Part shown: positions 23,760-33,051 of the stretch, piece after piece
Position numbering within the stretch: the stretch's first letter is position 1
Layout of the letters: each line of letters starts with the position of its first letter
From: Sporofaciens musculi
GTDB lineage: Bacteria; Bacillota; Clostridia; Lachnospirales; Lachnospiraceae
Assembly: GCF_009830285.1 (NCBI RefSeq)
Contig: NZ_WUQX01000003.1
Coordinates: 62,001-126,000, forward strand
Direction of reading: 5' to 3'
DNA length: 64,000 nt
Made by a program: the position numbers and the translations under genes
The notes under the pieces: model-generated
Told to the model about the DNA's origin: nothing
The model's input: the letters and a program-made list of their open reading frames with translations, nothing else
Database searches by the model: none

Positions 23760-25184
23760 ATGATCCGTAAAAAAGCTTTTGGGATTTTCGGAGGTTTTCT
23801 TGCGGTTATGCTTGTATTTACAATTCTGTCAAGAGCGGCAAGCGGCGCCTCAATGGCAAGGGTGGAGACAGTCAGGATATCGACGGGGACGATTGACCAT
23901 AGGGTGTCTGCAAGCGGCAGGGTAGAGGCAGGAAAAGAGATCGCGGTATATACCGAAGGCGCGCAGCGGGTGGAAGAAATCTTTGTCAGGGAGGGACAGA
24001 TGGTAGAAAAAGGGGAAGTGCTTTTTCAGATCAGTCTGTCCGAATTGGAAGAGCAGATTACTGCCGCCCGCCAGGATATGGAAAAGATGAGGCTTCAGAA
24101 CCAGGATATCTTAAACAGCAGAAATCAGGAACAGCAGGATCAGGCAACGGCAAGGAACAGGGCGGCAGAAGATTATGATGCGGCAGTGCTGAAAGGGGAG
24201 CAGTCCATAGCAGAGGCGAAAAGCGCATGGGAGGCGGCAGAAGGGGCTCTTCGGGAGTTCCTTGAGAGCAGTGCTGATGAAAGGTTATATAGTCAGGAGC
24301 AAGAGATATCCGGGGAAGGCAGTCTGTCTGGACAGACAGATGACAGTGCCGGAGGTGAGGAATCCGGAGCCGAATGGGAAGTGAGGAAGTCTGAGTTGGA
24401 GCAGGCAGCGGCAGATGCGAAACAGGCATATGACGAGGCGGTTTCATCCAATGATCAGAACATACTGGCAGCGAAGCGGGCGCTGGAGGATTCATCAAAG
24501 GGATTAACTTTAGATAGTACACTAGAACAGAATGAGATTACCAGACAGCAGGAAGAATTGAAACTGAATAAACTTATAGAGCTTAAGGCGGCTGAAGGGA
24601 AGATTCAGGCGCCTGTTCGGGGAACAGTGACAGAGATTATGATAACGACAGGAGATTTTACCTCTGACCAGACAGCGATCCGCATGGCAGATGCTTCTGG
24701 TGAAAGCTGTCTGACTGTCTCTGTGGACAGGACGGAAGGAGAATTTATAAGTGCAGGAAGCAGCGTGGAAATCAAGGCTTCCGGGAAGACAGAGAAGATC
24801 TGTGATTATACGGTCACGGATATCGTTGAAAATAAGGAAGACAAGACGCTGCTGGATATAAGGATTCATCTGCCGGGGGGAGTACTGGAAGCAGGGACAT
24901 TGGCGGAGGCAGAGATTGTCCGCAAGCCGGAAAACTACGCGGTGACATTGCCTGTGGAGACACTTCATGAGGAAAGGGGCGGTTATTACGTATTGGTTTT
25001 GGAGGAAGAACAGGGAGTGTTGGGAACAGAACTGGCGGTACGGCGTTTTGATGTGGAAGTACTGGATAAAAACGGCACTGCCGCGGCATTGGAAGAAGGG
25101 GTATTGTCCGGGGAACAGGAGGTTGTCAGCAGTTCAAACAGGATGCTCCAGGAAGGAGACCGGGTGAGAAAGAAGGAAAAATGA
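23760..25184 (+). CDS. HlyD/MacA-like membrane-fusion adaptor
   Basis: A 474-residue protein with one N-terminal TM segment, then a biotinyl-lipoyl-like half (RVEEIFVREGQMVEKGEVLF), a coiled-coil hairpin (about 100-270, rich in Ala/Glu/Gln) and the matching second half (KIQAPVRGTVTEIMITTGDF), followed by beta-barrel-like regions. This is the adaptor fold of exporters such as MacA/HlyD; in Gram-positives it links to ABC transporters. The start is uncertain: ATG 23760 or 23754 after GAGGTGG; a GTG at 23745 is possible. Its presence in an importer operon is unusual and suggests either a mixed system or an envelope-stress role. Confidence 0.82.
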   Translation: MIRKKAFGIFGGFLAVMLVFTILSRAASGASMARVETVRISTGTIDHRVSASGRVEAGKEIAVYTEGAQRVEEIFVREGQMVEKGEVLFQISLSELEEQITAARQDMEKMRLQNQDILNSRNQEQQDQATARNRAAEDYDAAVLKGEQSIAEAKSAWEAAEGALREFLESSADERLYSQEQEISGEGSLSGQTDDSAGGEESGAEWEVRKSELEQAAADAKQAYDEAVSSNDQNILAAKRALEDSSKGLTLDSTLEQNEITRQQEELKLNKLIELKAAEGKIQAPVRGTVTEIMITTGDFTSDQTAIRMADASGESCLTVSVDRTEGEFISAGSSVEIKASGKTEKICDYTVTDIVENKEDKTLLDIRIHLPGGVLEAGTLAEAEIVRKPENYAVTLPVETLHEERGGYYVLVLEEEQGVLGTELAVRRFDVEVLDKNGTAAALEEGVLSGEQEVVSSSNRMLQEGDRVRKKEK

Positions 25185-26347
25185 AGAAAAGCAGTATGAA
25201 AGCATACGGGAAATTTATGGCGAAAATAGCAGTGATTGGGATAGGGATATACCTGTTCTGCCAGTCAGCCGCCTTCTGGGGAGAGTTGCTGTATAGTAAA
25301 AATAAGATCCAGTTTTGTCTGGAACAGTCTATAGACGGCCGGGAAGCGGCAGAGCTTCTGAAGCGGGATGAGGAATTTACGAAGGAAAGCGGTTACGAAA
25401 AGCCAGAAGCGATATCCGGCGTCTGTATCTGGGGAGAGAAAAAACAGGCCGTTCTGGAAAATAAAAATCTTTCAAGAAAAACGGAAGCAGATGTAATCTT
25501 ATTCTGCGGAGATATAGAACTGCTGTTTGAGGGCTGCAGGGTACCGGCAACGGATGATATACGGGGCTGCCTGGTAGACGAGCAGACGGCATGGGAATTG
25601 TTTGGGGACAGTCAGATTACAGGGATGGAGGTTACTTGTGAAGGGATTCCTTACATGATCAGGAAGGTCATTCCTGGGGAGAAGAAAATTGCGGTTTTCC
25701 CTGCAGGCAGCATGGAAGGACGGACATCAGGCATTCAGGATGGATTGAATTTGGGAGAGGAAGAGGGGCAGGGAGAAGGGAACCAGGAGAACCAAAGATG
25801 CCTAAGCAGGATTACAGTGTTAAAACCAGCGGCGGTCTCGATGAATGATTTGCAATCGTTACTATATAGCCGGTATGGGGTCGCGGCAATACTTCTTGAT
25901 TTACAGCTTCTGCGGGGCATAAGTGGATTTTTTGTATTATTGGTTCCGGTTATGGTATGTGTATTTGTCCTCCAGAATTTTTACAAAAGCTATCAAAAAC
26001 AACAGGAGTGGATCTGGAAAGCGGTGATGGCTGCAGCAGCGCTGGTTTTGCTCATACTGGCATTGCTTTTTATAAGGCAATGGGTGCAGATTCCATATGA
26101 CTATATCCCGGAAAAATGGTCTGATTTTACCTTTTGGACGGAGTTATGGAAAGAAAAGGCAGATGGTATGGAATACCTGATGAAGATCCAGAAATCTATT
26201 TTGGATTTAGAGTGGATGAACAGTTTTTTTAAGAGCATAATCTGGGGTGTGTTGGCAGGGACATTTTTTGTGGCTGGAATTATACTGCTAAAACATAGTG
26301 AGTATAATTTAGAACAGTATATGACAAATCCGTCTGATATGGGATAG
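25181..26347 (+). CDS. Unknown membrane protein, last gene of the binding-protein operon
   Basis: A 388-residue protein with TM segments at about 12-32 (VIGIGIYLFCQSAAFWGELL), about 248-268, about 285-307 and about 350-372, and an extracytoplasmic region of ~210 residues between the first two. It is shaped like the permease half of a MacB/FtsX-type exporter but is not recognisably one. It overlaps the adaptor gene by 4 bases, so both are co-translated. It may be the membrane partner of the HlyD-like adaptor. Confidence 0.6.
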   Translation: MKKSSMKAYGKFMAKIAVIGIGIYLFCQSAAFWGELLYSKNKIQFCLEQSIDGREAAELLKRDEEFTKESGYEKPEAISGVCIWGEKKQAVLENKNLSRKTEADVILFCGDIELLFEGCRVPATDDIRGCLVDEQTAWELFGDSQITGMEVTCEGIPYMIRKVIPGEKKIAVFPAGSMEGRTSGIQDGLNLGEEEGQGEGNQENQRCLSRITVLKPAAVSMNDLQSLLYSRYGVAAILLDLQLLRGISGFFVLLVPVMVCVFVLQNFYKSYQKQQEWIWKAVMAAAALVLLILALLFIRQWVQIPYDYIPEKWSDFTFWTELWKEKADGMEYLMKIQKSILDLEWMNSFFKSIIWGVLAGTFFVAGIILLKHSEYNLEQYMTNPSDMG

Positions 26348-26494
26348 AAAAGCTTTTGAAATATGGGGTTCCGGGATTTATTCTATTGGTAAGGCAGGAA
26401 CAGCCGTTAAATATTTTGCGGCAGCTCCTATAACCCAAAAGGATGTCGTAGTTTTATAACTGCGGCATGACAGATTAAGAATGGAGGAACTCAT

Positions 26495-26701
26495 ATGGAA
26501 TATGGAACAGTGAAATGGTTTAATGCAAGGAGAGGCTATGGTTTTTTGACAGGGGAAGACGGCAATGATTATTTTGTCCATCACAGCAATATTGTGATGG
26601 ATGGCTTCCGGACACTCAGATCAGGGCAGGCCGTAACATATGGAATCGAGAAAGACGATAAGGAAAGAAATATTGCGGTAGACGTAAAATTGGCAGAATA
26701 A
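26495..26701 (+). CDS. Cold-shock domain protein
   Basis: A 68-residue protein of the CspA family. It has GTVKWFNARRGYGFLTGEDG containing the RNP1-like RRGYGFLT and the RNP2-like DYFVHHS, typical of single-stranded nucleic acid chaperones. The usual KGFGFI is RGYGFL and VFVHFS is YFVHHS, both within the family's range. GGAGG precedes the ATG. The ~145-base region upstream has no obvious coding potential and may hold a long cold-shock leader. A strong terminator follows at 26735-26783, so it is a single-gene unit. Confidence 0.92.
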   Translation: MEYGTVKWFNARRGYGFLTGEDGNDYFVHHSNIVMDGFRTLRSGQAVTYGIEKDDKERNIAVDVKLAE

Positions 26702-26734
26702 TCGGCGGAGGATAAGAAAAACCAGCAGATAATA

Positions 26735-26783
26735 GAAACACCGACGGGCAGCGGACAGTTCCTTTCCGGGGTGTTTCTTTTTT
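26735..26783 (+). terminator. Terminator of the cold-shock gene
   Basis: GAAACACC (26735-26742) pairs with GGTGTTTC (26770-26777), followed by six T (26778-26783). The loop carries a further CCG/CGG-type inner stem. Confidence 0.85.
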
Positions 26784-26809
26784 GATGTTTCTAATATAAA
26801 CAGGCTTCT

Positions 26810-26849
26810 GTGAGATTTCTGTGACATTTGGGTGATAATATTATATAAT
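26810..26849 (+). promoter_or_regulatory. Promoter with 11-base direct repeats upstream of the Bce-like regulator
   Basis: Three repeats at an 11-base period start at 26810 (GTGAGATTTCT), 26821 (GTGACATTTGG) and 26832 (GTGATAAT), followed by a TATAAT at 26844-26849. Similar GTGAGATTTC blocks stand before the ABC gene at 28655-28665 and 28698-28708. They are probable binding sites of the OmpR-type regulator at 26894. Confidence 0.55.
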
Positions 26850-26893
26850 CCGATGGAATCAGGAGAAAAATAATAGTAGGAGAAGGTGAATAT

Positions 26894-27577
26894 ATGAGGA
26901 TTTTAGTGGTGGAGGACGACCATCTTTTAAATAGTACACTTTGCTATAATTTATCTGCAGGCGGTTACAAGGTAGATTCAGCAAAGACAAAAGCAGAAGC
27001 AGCGAAATACTGTGAAGAACAGGCGTATGAGCTGGCTGTTTTGGATATCAATCTCCCGGACGGAAACGGATTCACATTATGCCGGGAGTTAAAAGAAAAG
27101 TATCCGGACACTGCCGTTATCTTTCTGACTGCGAATGATATGGAAAGTGACATGTTAAAGGGGTATGAGTTGGGGGCGGATGATTATGTGACAAAGCCTT
27201 TTCATATCAGTGTGTTTCGCAAAAAGGTCTCTGCCCTGCTTGCACGGATACAGAAGCAGGCTGGAGGGGAGACCTATGATGACGGGAATCTCTCCATTCA
27301 TTTCTCTGAGATGACGGCGGATTTTTTAGGAGAACCGATTGCTTTTACATCCATGGAATACCGCCTTTTGAAGGTGCTGGTACAGAACCCGCAGATGGTC
27401 CTGACCCGTCAGGTACTTCTTGAGAAGCTGTGGGACTGCGACCGTAATTTTGTAGATGAGCATGCCCTTACAGTTGCCATCAGCCGTATCCGCAGCAAGA
27501 TAGAGCGCGATGGCTCTCAATATATTAAGACTGTTTACGGCATGGGATATATGTGGATTGGGGGACGTATCAAATGA
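26894..27577 (+). CDS. OmpR-family response regulator of a Bce-like system
   Basis: A 227-residue regulator. Its receiver domain has VEDDHLL, the phospho-acceptor in LAVLDINLPDG (about Asp51), FLTANDMES and VTKPFH; the winged-helix domain ends VYGMGYMW. The gene overlaps the kinase by 4 bases (ATGA). Order regulator-kinase-ATPase-permease and the tiny sensor of the kinase match the BceRS-BceAB type of antimicrobial-peptide response modules. It probably acts at the repeats before this gene and before the ABC gene. Confidence 0.9.
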   Translation: MRILVVEDDHLLNSTLCYNLSAGGYKVDSAKTKAEAAKYCEEQAYELAVLDINLPDGNGFTLCRELKEKYPDTAVIFLTANDMESDMLKGYELGADDYVTKPFHISVFRKKVSALLARIQKQAGGETYDDGNLSIHFSEMTADFLGEPIAFTSMEYRLLKVLVQNPQMVLTRQVLLEKLWDCDRNFVDEHALTVAISRIRSKIERDGSQYIKTVYGMGYMWIGGRIK

Positions 27578-28614
27578 AGGCAAAAGACATTTCTATAAAC
27601 AAGGCCAGTGCGGTGCTCTTAGGCATTTTCTGTACACTTTCTGCCGCCCTGCTTGCAGGGATTTATCTGCTGACAGGGGAAAAGGCGGTGCTTCTTGTGG
27701 TGCTTCTTTATGTTTTCCTTGTGCTTGTCTGTGTGAGTTTTTTCCTTGCATTGATCCGCCAAAAGCTTCTGCTATTTTCGGACACTCTCTGTCAGCAGTT
27801 AGACCGGATGGCAGAGGGAGAGACAGCGCTGATTGAGAGCGAAATGGAAGAAAACCTGTTCTATAAGATTAACCACAGGCTGGTAAGGCTTTATGAAATA
27901 ATGCTGAAAACGCGCGAAAGCATTGCAAAGGAGAGGACTATGCTGAAAGAATTGATTTCTGACATCTCCCACCAGGTTAAAACGCCTATCACGAATCTTA
28001 AGATGGTAAATATAACAATGCAAAAAGAGCCTATGTCAGAGGAGAAACGCACCAGATTCCTGCTGGATAGCGAGACTGAGCTTGACAAACTGGATTTCCT
28101 GCTGCAGGCGATGATAAAAACGTCCCGGCTAGAGACAGGCATTATCTCACTGGAGAAGAAGATACAGCCGGTTTATGACACGTTAGCGTCGGCGCTTGGG
28201 AGCATCCTGTTTCATGCGGAAAAAAAGCAGATGGAAGTCTCCGTGGATTGTCCGGCTGATTTAAAGGCATATCATGACCGGAAGTGGACAGGCGAGGCAT
28301 TGTTTAATATTCTGGATAATGCTGTGAAATACTCGCCAAAGGGCGGCAAAATAGATATCCATGTTGAAGGCCAGGAATTATACCTGAAAATTGATATTGC
28401 AGATACTGGAAAGGGAATACCTGAAAATCTTCATGGCGCGATTTTCAAACGCTTTTGCAGGGAAAATGGTGTGCATGATACCTCAGGGGTTGGAATCGGC
28501 CTGTATCTGGCACGAGAAATTATTACGATGCAGGAAGGCTATATTAAGGTTGCATCGGAAGCGAGCAAAGGTTCTGTTTTTTCTGTTTTTCTCCTGAGAG
28601 AGAGGAATGCATAG
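27574..28614 (+). CDS. Intramembrane-sensing histidine kinase (BceS-like)
   Basis: A 346-residue kinase with two TM segments (about 12-33 and 38-61) joined by only four to five residues, so there is no outside sensor domain; the partner ABC transporter normally senses the peptide. The H-box is ISDISHQVKTPITNLK, the N-box GEALFNILDNAVKYS, and the ATP lid ADTGKGIPE and GVGIGLYLAREII. This is the classic layout of BceS/VraG-type kinases. It is followed 170 bases later by the ABC genes with their own promoter region. Confidence 0.9.
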   Translation: MKAKDISINKASAVLLGIFCTLSAALLAGIYLLTGEKAVLLVVLLYVFLVLVCVSFFLALIRQKLLLFSDTLCQQLDRMAEGETALIESEMEENLFYKINHRLVRLYEIMLKTRESIAKERTMLKELISDISHQVKTPITNLKMVNITMQKEPMSEEKRTRFLLDSETELDKLDFLLQAMIKTSRLETGIISLEKKIQPVYDTLASALGSILFHAEKKQMEVSVDCPADLKAYHDRKWTGEALFNILDNAVKYSPKGGKIDIHVEGQELYLKIDIADTGKGIPENLHGAIFKRFCRENGVHDTSGVGIGLYLAREIITMQEGYIKVASEASKGSVFSVFLLRERNA

Positions 28615-28654
28615 CTGTCTGGATATTTTCATTGCAACTAAAATGTCACCAAAT

Positions 28655-28729
28655 TGTGAGATTTCATAGTCAAATCTTTGAAATTTACCTGTTCCCGGTG
28701 AGATTTCTGAGAGGATTGGCTGTTATGAT
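28655..28729 (+). promoter_or_regulatory. Probable regulator sites and promoter of the ABC exporter genes
   Basis: TGTGAGATTTC (28655-28665) and GTGAGATTTCT (28698-28708) match the repeats before the regulator gene (26810-26832). TATGAT at 28724-28729 may be the -10 box. The ATPase gene starts at 28784, giving a ~50-base leader. Confidence 0.5.
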
Positions 28730-28783
28730 ATGGTCAGGAACGGAGAAAGAAGTTTCCTGAATGATCAGAAAGGATGTGGACAT

Positions 28784-29449
28784 ATGAGCATTTTACAGAC
28801 GACGGATCTTAAAAAATATTATGGCCAGGAGCCGAATATAACAAAAGCGCTGGACGGGATTACCCTTACCATCGGACGAGGAGAATTTGTAGCCATTGTC
28901 GGGACCTCCGGAAGCGGGAAATCAACCTTATTAAACATGATGGGAGGCCTGGATAATCCGACTTCTGGAAGTATCAGGGTAAAAGGAAAGGAATTATCCC
29001 AGATGAAAGACGAGCAGCTCACGATTTTCCGCCGGCGCAATATTGGATTTGTTTTTCAGAATTATAACCTGGTTCCGATTCTTAATGTATACGAGAATAT
29101 TGTGCTGCCAGTAGAGCTGGATGGTGACACTGTAGATCAGAAATTCATGATGGAAGTGGTGGGACTGCTTGCCCTTGATGACAAGCTGAACAGTATGCCG
29201 AATAATCTTTCGGGAGGCCAACAGCAACGAGTGGCAATTGCAAGGGCGCTTGTGTCAAAACCTGCAATCATATTGGCGGACGAACCGACTGGAAACCTGG
29301 ACAGCCGGACCAGCAGCGATGTTCTGGGGCTCCTGAAAACTACAAGCTACAAGTTCGACCAGACTCTTGTGATGATTACGCATAATAATGAGATTGCCCA
29401 GCTGGCTGACCGCATTGTCCGTATTGAGGACGGCAGAATCTCGGAGTAA
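28784..29449 (+). CDS. ABC transporter ATPase (BceA/LolD/MacB type)
   Basis: A 221-residue ATPase. Walker A is GTSGSGKST, the signature LSGGQQQRVAIARAL, and Walker B IILADEPTGNLD with the usual D-loop following. Start 28784 is chosen because AAAGGATG lies just before and the N-terminus MSILQTTDLKKYYG matches the family; the frame is open upstream to 28730. It powers the FtsX-type permease encoded 15 bases downstream. By analogy with BceAB it would remove or disarm cell-wall antibiotics such as bacitracin-like peptides. Confidence 0.92.
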   Translation: MSILQTTDLKKYYGQEPNITKALDGITLTIGRGEFVAIVGTSGSGKSTLLNMMGGLDNPTSGSIRVKGKELSQMKDEQLTIFRRRNIGFVFQNYNLVPILNVYENIVLPVELDGDTVDQKFMMEVVGLLALDDKLNSMPNNLSGGQQQRVAIARALVSKPAIILADEPTGNLDSRTSSDVLGLLKTTSYKFDQTLVMITHNNEIAQLADRIVRIEDGRISE

Positions 29450-29464
29450 GGAGGATGGCTGAAA

Positions 29465-32050
29465 ATGAACGATATTTTATTTGGGAACAATAATCAGACA
29501 ATGATGAAAAAAATGGCCCATAAAAGCTTTGCCGCAAATAAAAAGAGAAACATGGTTACGGTAATTGCAATCATCCTGACTACCGTGTTGGTGACATCTG
29601 TTTTTGGGATCGGTATCAGCTATATGAAAAGTGTAGATAAACAGGCAGTATTGCATCGGGGAACGAAGGCGCAGATTTTACTTGTGAATCCGACGGAACA
29701 TAATTTATTGTGGCTTAACCGGAATCCGAATGTAGAGAAAATCGGGCTGGAACGTCAGATTGCTACAGCGAAAAATGATCAGGCCCATAAGGCAAATGGG
29801 ATTTTTCTCAGATGGGCAGATAATGACCAGTGGAAAGAGATGACTATGCCCGCAATGGGTGATGCGCATGGAGAATATCCACAGGAAAAAGACGAGATAT
29901 TTATGCCTGGATGGCTGTTAGCTGACATGGGAATTAAAAATCCGGAAATAGGGATGGAGATTCGGATGACCTGCCGTTATGGAGGTACAACCATTGACCA
30001 TCCGGCGTTGTCAGATTTTCAGGAGCAGACATTCAGGCTCTCCGGCTGGTATCAGGATTACAGCGGCAACTATCAGATGGGTAATGCAATCTGTTATATT
30101 TCGGAAGAGTACTGGAAAGGGTCGGCTGCCACAGAGGATAACACCCGCTGTGCGGCATCGCTGCTGTTTTCTGATGACGAGACTGCTGCGGCAGAATATC
30201 AGGAAATCCTGCGCGGTATGGAGATTGCTGATAACTCGGAACTGAATCTGCTGATCTATTCCGGTTCTAAAGGTAATGTATGGGGACTAACGGCTGTAAT
30301 ATTATTGATTATGCTTTGCGGATATCTTCTTATCTATAATATTTTGTTTATATCGGTGAACAATGATATTCGGTTTTTTGGACAGCTAAAAACGATTGGG
30401 ACAACAAAGAGGCAGATTAAGAGCATTATATTCCGGCAGATGGGGAAATTATGTATGATCGGTGTCCCTGTCGGTCTAGGAATCGGAGCGGTTATCTCAT
30501 TCGTGGTTGTTCCGCTAGGAGTTATGGGAATGAGCGGCGGGTATATGATTAAAGACAATAATGCTGTGTCAGTCTCATTTTCACCGGTTATCTATATTGG
30601 AGCAGCAGCACTTTCGATTTTAACAACTCTTGTCGGCAGTCTGAAGCCGGCAGGCATTGCCGGAAGCATTTCTCCGATTGAGGCGCTGCATTATCAGGGA
30701 ATGGCATTGAAAAATAAGAAAGTGAATAAAAGAAAGAATGATACAGAAAAAGGCAGAGCGCCCCATAAAAATAAGCTTTACCGCATGGCATGGAGAAATG
30801 TGTTCCGCGGGAAGAAGAGTGCTGTTCTTACTTTCCTATCATTGTTTTTGGGATTAAGCATTTTTCTTGTGACAACGGGAATCCTGTCAAGTATTGATGT
30901 CTCGGTAATCGCCGAGCAGTATTTTGCTGAAAACGAGGACATTTCTGTAACATTGTATGATAATTCAAAACCGATGATTACGGAAGAAATGATGTCAGAT
31001 ATTCAGAATATGGATGGAGTTTTGGATGTGACGGCATATCGCAAATGTGCGGATATGGGTTATGAGGATGGATTTGATAATACAAAGGGACCATTTTGCG
31101 GATTTCTGGAGATGCTTTATGAAGTGGAACCTGGGCTTGCACAGTATGAGGATGCATATCATACAAGTGATTTGTGGAAATCGAATATCGTAGGGATTAA
31201 CGAAAGAGAGTTTGGAATTATAAAGGAACATTTAGGTTTGGAGTCCAGCTACGAGGAATTTCAAGAAGGCAGGGTTTCCTTTTATCTCTGTTCTTCGGAT
31301 ATGGTCAAGGCATTTAAGACAGCGCCGCTGCCGCGGTCTCTGGATGTGGTAATCGGAGGAAAGCCGTATGCCTTTGAAATGTCGGTAGTTCCCGTAGACG
31401 GGCAGGCGGAATATTTGAATCTGGGTACAGGTCTTATGCCGGAATATGTGATGCCGTATCTGCTGGTAAGTCAGGACTATATGGATGGTCTTGGGCTTAA
31501 CAGTACCATTCAGAAGCTGAAGATTACTGTAATGGAGGGAATGGAACGGGCAGTAACAGAACAGATTGTCACGAAGTTTGATAATGGCAATGTAGTAATC
31601 AATTCTAAATATGACAAAGAACAGGAATTAAACAAATCATTCAGTATGATTTATATGCTTGGCAATAGCTTATCTGCTATTTTACTGTTTATCGGTGTTA
31701 TGAATTTTATAAATACAATGTCGGTGAATGTGACCGTTCGCAGGCATGAGCTGGCAGTGTTGGAAAGCATAGGAATGACAAAACAGCAGATCTGTAAGAT
31801 GCTGGTTTATGAAGGAGTTTGGTATTGGACGATTCCCTATATACTTATCCTTAGTTTGGGAACCGCAATATTTACCGGTACATTTTTCTTTGTGAAGAGC
31901 AGCTTGATCCCGTATATTACCTATACCTATCCTGCAGTTCCGTTGACAGTATCGGCAGTGATCGTATTTGCCATCTGTATCCTGACGCCGCTTGTGGCTT
32001 ATTGGTCGTTTAGCGGAGACAGCGTTGTTGACAGGCTGCGGAAGGTGTAA
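29465..32050 (+). CDS. FtsX-type ABC permease (BceB-like)
   Basis: An 861-residue membrane protein with the double-FtsX layout. TM1 lies at about 31-50 (VTVIAIILTTVLVTSVFGIG), a large outside domain follows, then three TM segments (about 275-390), a linker, and another TM, a second large outside domain and three final TM segments (about 730-850). It should work with the upstream ATPase. Length and two long extracytoplasmic parts suit antimicrobial-peptide-sensing or macrolide-type exporters; BceB itself is shorter (about 650). It is followed, with no clear terminator, by the unrelated gene at 32190. Confidence 0.88.
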   Translation: MNDILFGNNNQTMMKKMAHKSFAANKKRNMVTVIAIILTTVLVTSVFGIGISYMKSVDKQAVLHRGTKAQILLVNPTEHNLLWLNRNPNVEKIGLERQIATAKNDQAHKANGIFLRWADNDQWKEMTMPAMGDAHGEYPQEKDEIFMPGWLLADMGIKNPEIGMEIRMTCRYGGTTIDHPALSDFQEQTFRLSGWYQDYSGNYQMGNAICYISEEYWKGSAATEDNTRCAASLLFSDDETAAAEYQEILRGMEIADNSELNLLIYSGSKGNVWGLTAVILLIMLCGYLLIYNILFISVNNDIRFFGQLKTIGTTKRQIKSIIFRQMGKLCMIGVPVGLGIGAVISFVVVPLGVMGMSGGYMIKDNNAVSVSFSPVIYIGAAALSILTTLVGSLKPAGIAGSISPIEALHYQGMALKNKKVNKRKNDTEKGRAPHKNKLYRMAWRNVFRGKKSAVLTFLSLFLGLSIFLVTTGILSSIDVSVIAEQYFAENEDISVTLYDNSKPMITEEMMSDIQNMDGVLDVTAYRKCADMGYEDGFDNTKGPFCGFLEMLYEVEPGLAQYEDAYHTSDLWKSNIVGINEREFGIIKEHLGLESSYEEFQEGRVSFYLCSSDMVKAFKTAPLPRSLDVVIGGKPYAFEMSVVPVDGQAEYLNLGTGLMPEYVMPYLLVSQDYMDGLGLNSTIQKLKITVMEGMERAVTEQIVTKFDNGNVVINSKYDKEQELNKSFSMIYMLGNSLSAILLFIGVMNFINTMSVNVTVRRHELAVLESIGMTKQQICKMLVYEGVWYWTIPYILILSLGTAIFTGTFFFVKSSLIPYITYTYPAVPLTVSAVIVFAICILTPLVAYWSFSGDSVVDRLRKV

Positions 32051-32189
32051 TATATTAATATAAATAGCAGACAGTCATTTGAAAATCCACGATTCAGTAA
32101 CTCCAATGAGGTACAGAGGGTGGGCAGGTATCCCCAGTATTTTGACAAATCGGGGAGCAGGGGTTCGTTTGAAGATGGGAGATGTAGAT

Positions 32190-32840
32190 ATGGGAAAGGG
32201 CGCAGGCAGCGTATCTATTATAGGCGGGGCAGACGGGCCTACAAGTTTTTTTATTGCTGGAAAAGGCGGTAAGATGAAATTTACAATTCGCATACAGAAT
32301 TATTTCCGCAAATTGAAGAGAAACAGGATAAAAAGGCGAATTACCGCCAATCCCCATACGATAGAGGAAGTCGTGGAATTGTTGAAACGGGAATATGGTG
32401 CGGTGGAGGTTTCGCAGCAATCCCATAATTACCTGGAACAGAAGAAGTCTCTAAAAACATCCCTTGTAATGTGCCATCGCCCGGATTTGCTTGGGGAGTT
32501 GATGGATTTGAAGCCACCCAAAGGGGAGGATGTGGAAGCTTTAAAAGCCTTTTGGGAACAGATTCAGGAACGGGAGAAGGTGGCGGCAGAAATTGCAGAT
32601 GATATTTTCCCTTTAGATTTCCACATATATGAGATTAAGAATCCGGGGAACTACATGATGCAGATAGGGGTGGAAACTGTCTGGCAGGTGCTTGACGGCT
32701 CATTCAGCGGGGATAAGAAAACCATGAAGGAATTGAGGAAGCTGTTTAAAAAAATATATCTATATTATGGTGTTACCGCCGAAGATATAAAAAATGAGAC
32801 GTCGAGGTTTCAGTCACTTTTAGGGGTGTTGTGTTCATAA
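32190..32840 (+). CDS. Soluble protein with a sodium-decarboxylase beta-subunit motif
   Basis: A 216-residue protein. Near its N-terminus it carries VSIIGGADGPTSFFIAGK (about 7-24), nearly identical to the conserved GGADGPT segment of membrane beta subunits of sodium-pumping decarboxylases (OadB type). The rest is soluble, charged and helical (RIQNYFRKLKRNRIKRR, then ANPHTIEEVVELLKREYGAVEVS) and lacks TM segments, so it cannot be that subunit. Automatic labels as a decarboxylase should be distrusted. The ATG at 32190 is preferred (GGGAG upstream), though the frame is open from 32079. No other family recognised. Confidence 0.55.
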   Translation: MGKGAGSVSIIGGADGPTSFFIAGKGGKMKFTIRIQNYFRKLKRNRIKRRITANPHTIEEVVELLKREYGAVEVSQQSHNYLEQKKSLKTSLVMCHRPDLLGELMDLKPPKGEDVEALKAFWEQIQEREKVAAEIADDIFPLDFHIYEIKNPGNYMMQIGVETVWQVLDGSFSGDKKTMKELRKLFKKIYLYYGVTAEDIKNETSRFQSLLGVLCS

Positions 32841-32912
32841 ATGCTCAGTTTTTAACCGGAATGCAGCATTCTGGTCATAGATAAAATCAACTTGAAAAGT
32901 CTGTTAAGGAAG

Positions 32913-32937
32913 GGCGGTCAGAGATGGCTGCCTTTTT
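32913..32937 (+). terminator. Terminator upstream of the second IS200-like copy
   Basis: GGCGGTC (32913-32919) pairs with GGCTGCC (32926-32932), with two G-U pairs, and is followed by five T. The IS200-like element begins about seven bases later, just as copy 1 begins about six bases after a terminator at 11481-11519. Confidence 0.65.
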
Positions 32938-33051
32938 ATTATCGGCTTTAGCCGGTTGAGTGCGGCGGAGTTTTTCGTGTTCCGAAAAACGGAGGCGTGC
33001 GAAACAAAAAACCACCTGCTATGCGGGTGGTGTAGCAAGTGCTTATAGCAC

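Noticed and set aside
24058-24968. Long minus-strand frames opposite the adaptor gene
   Set aside because: Shadow of a coiled-coil coding region; low-complexity Pro/Leu/Ser composition.
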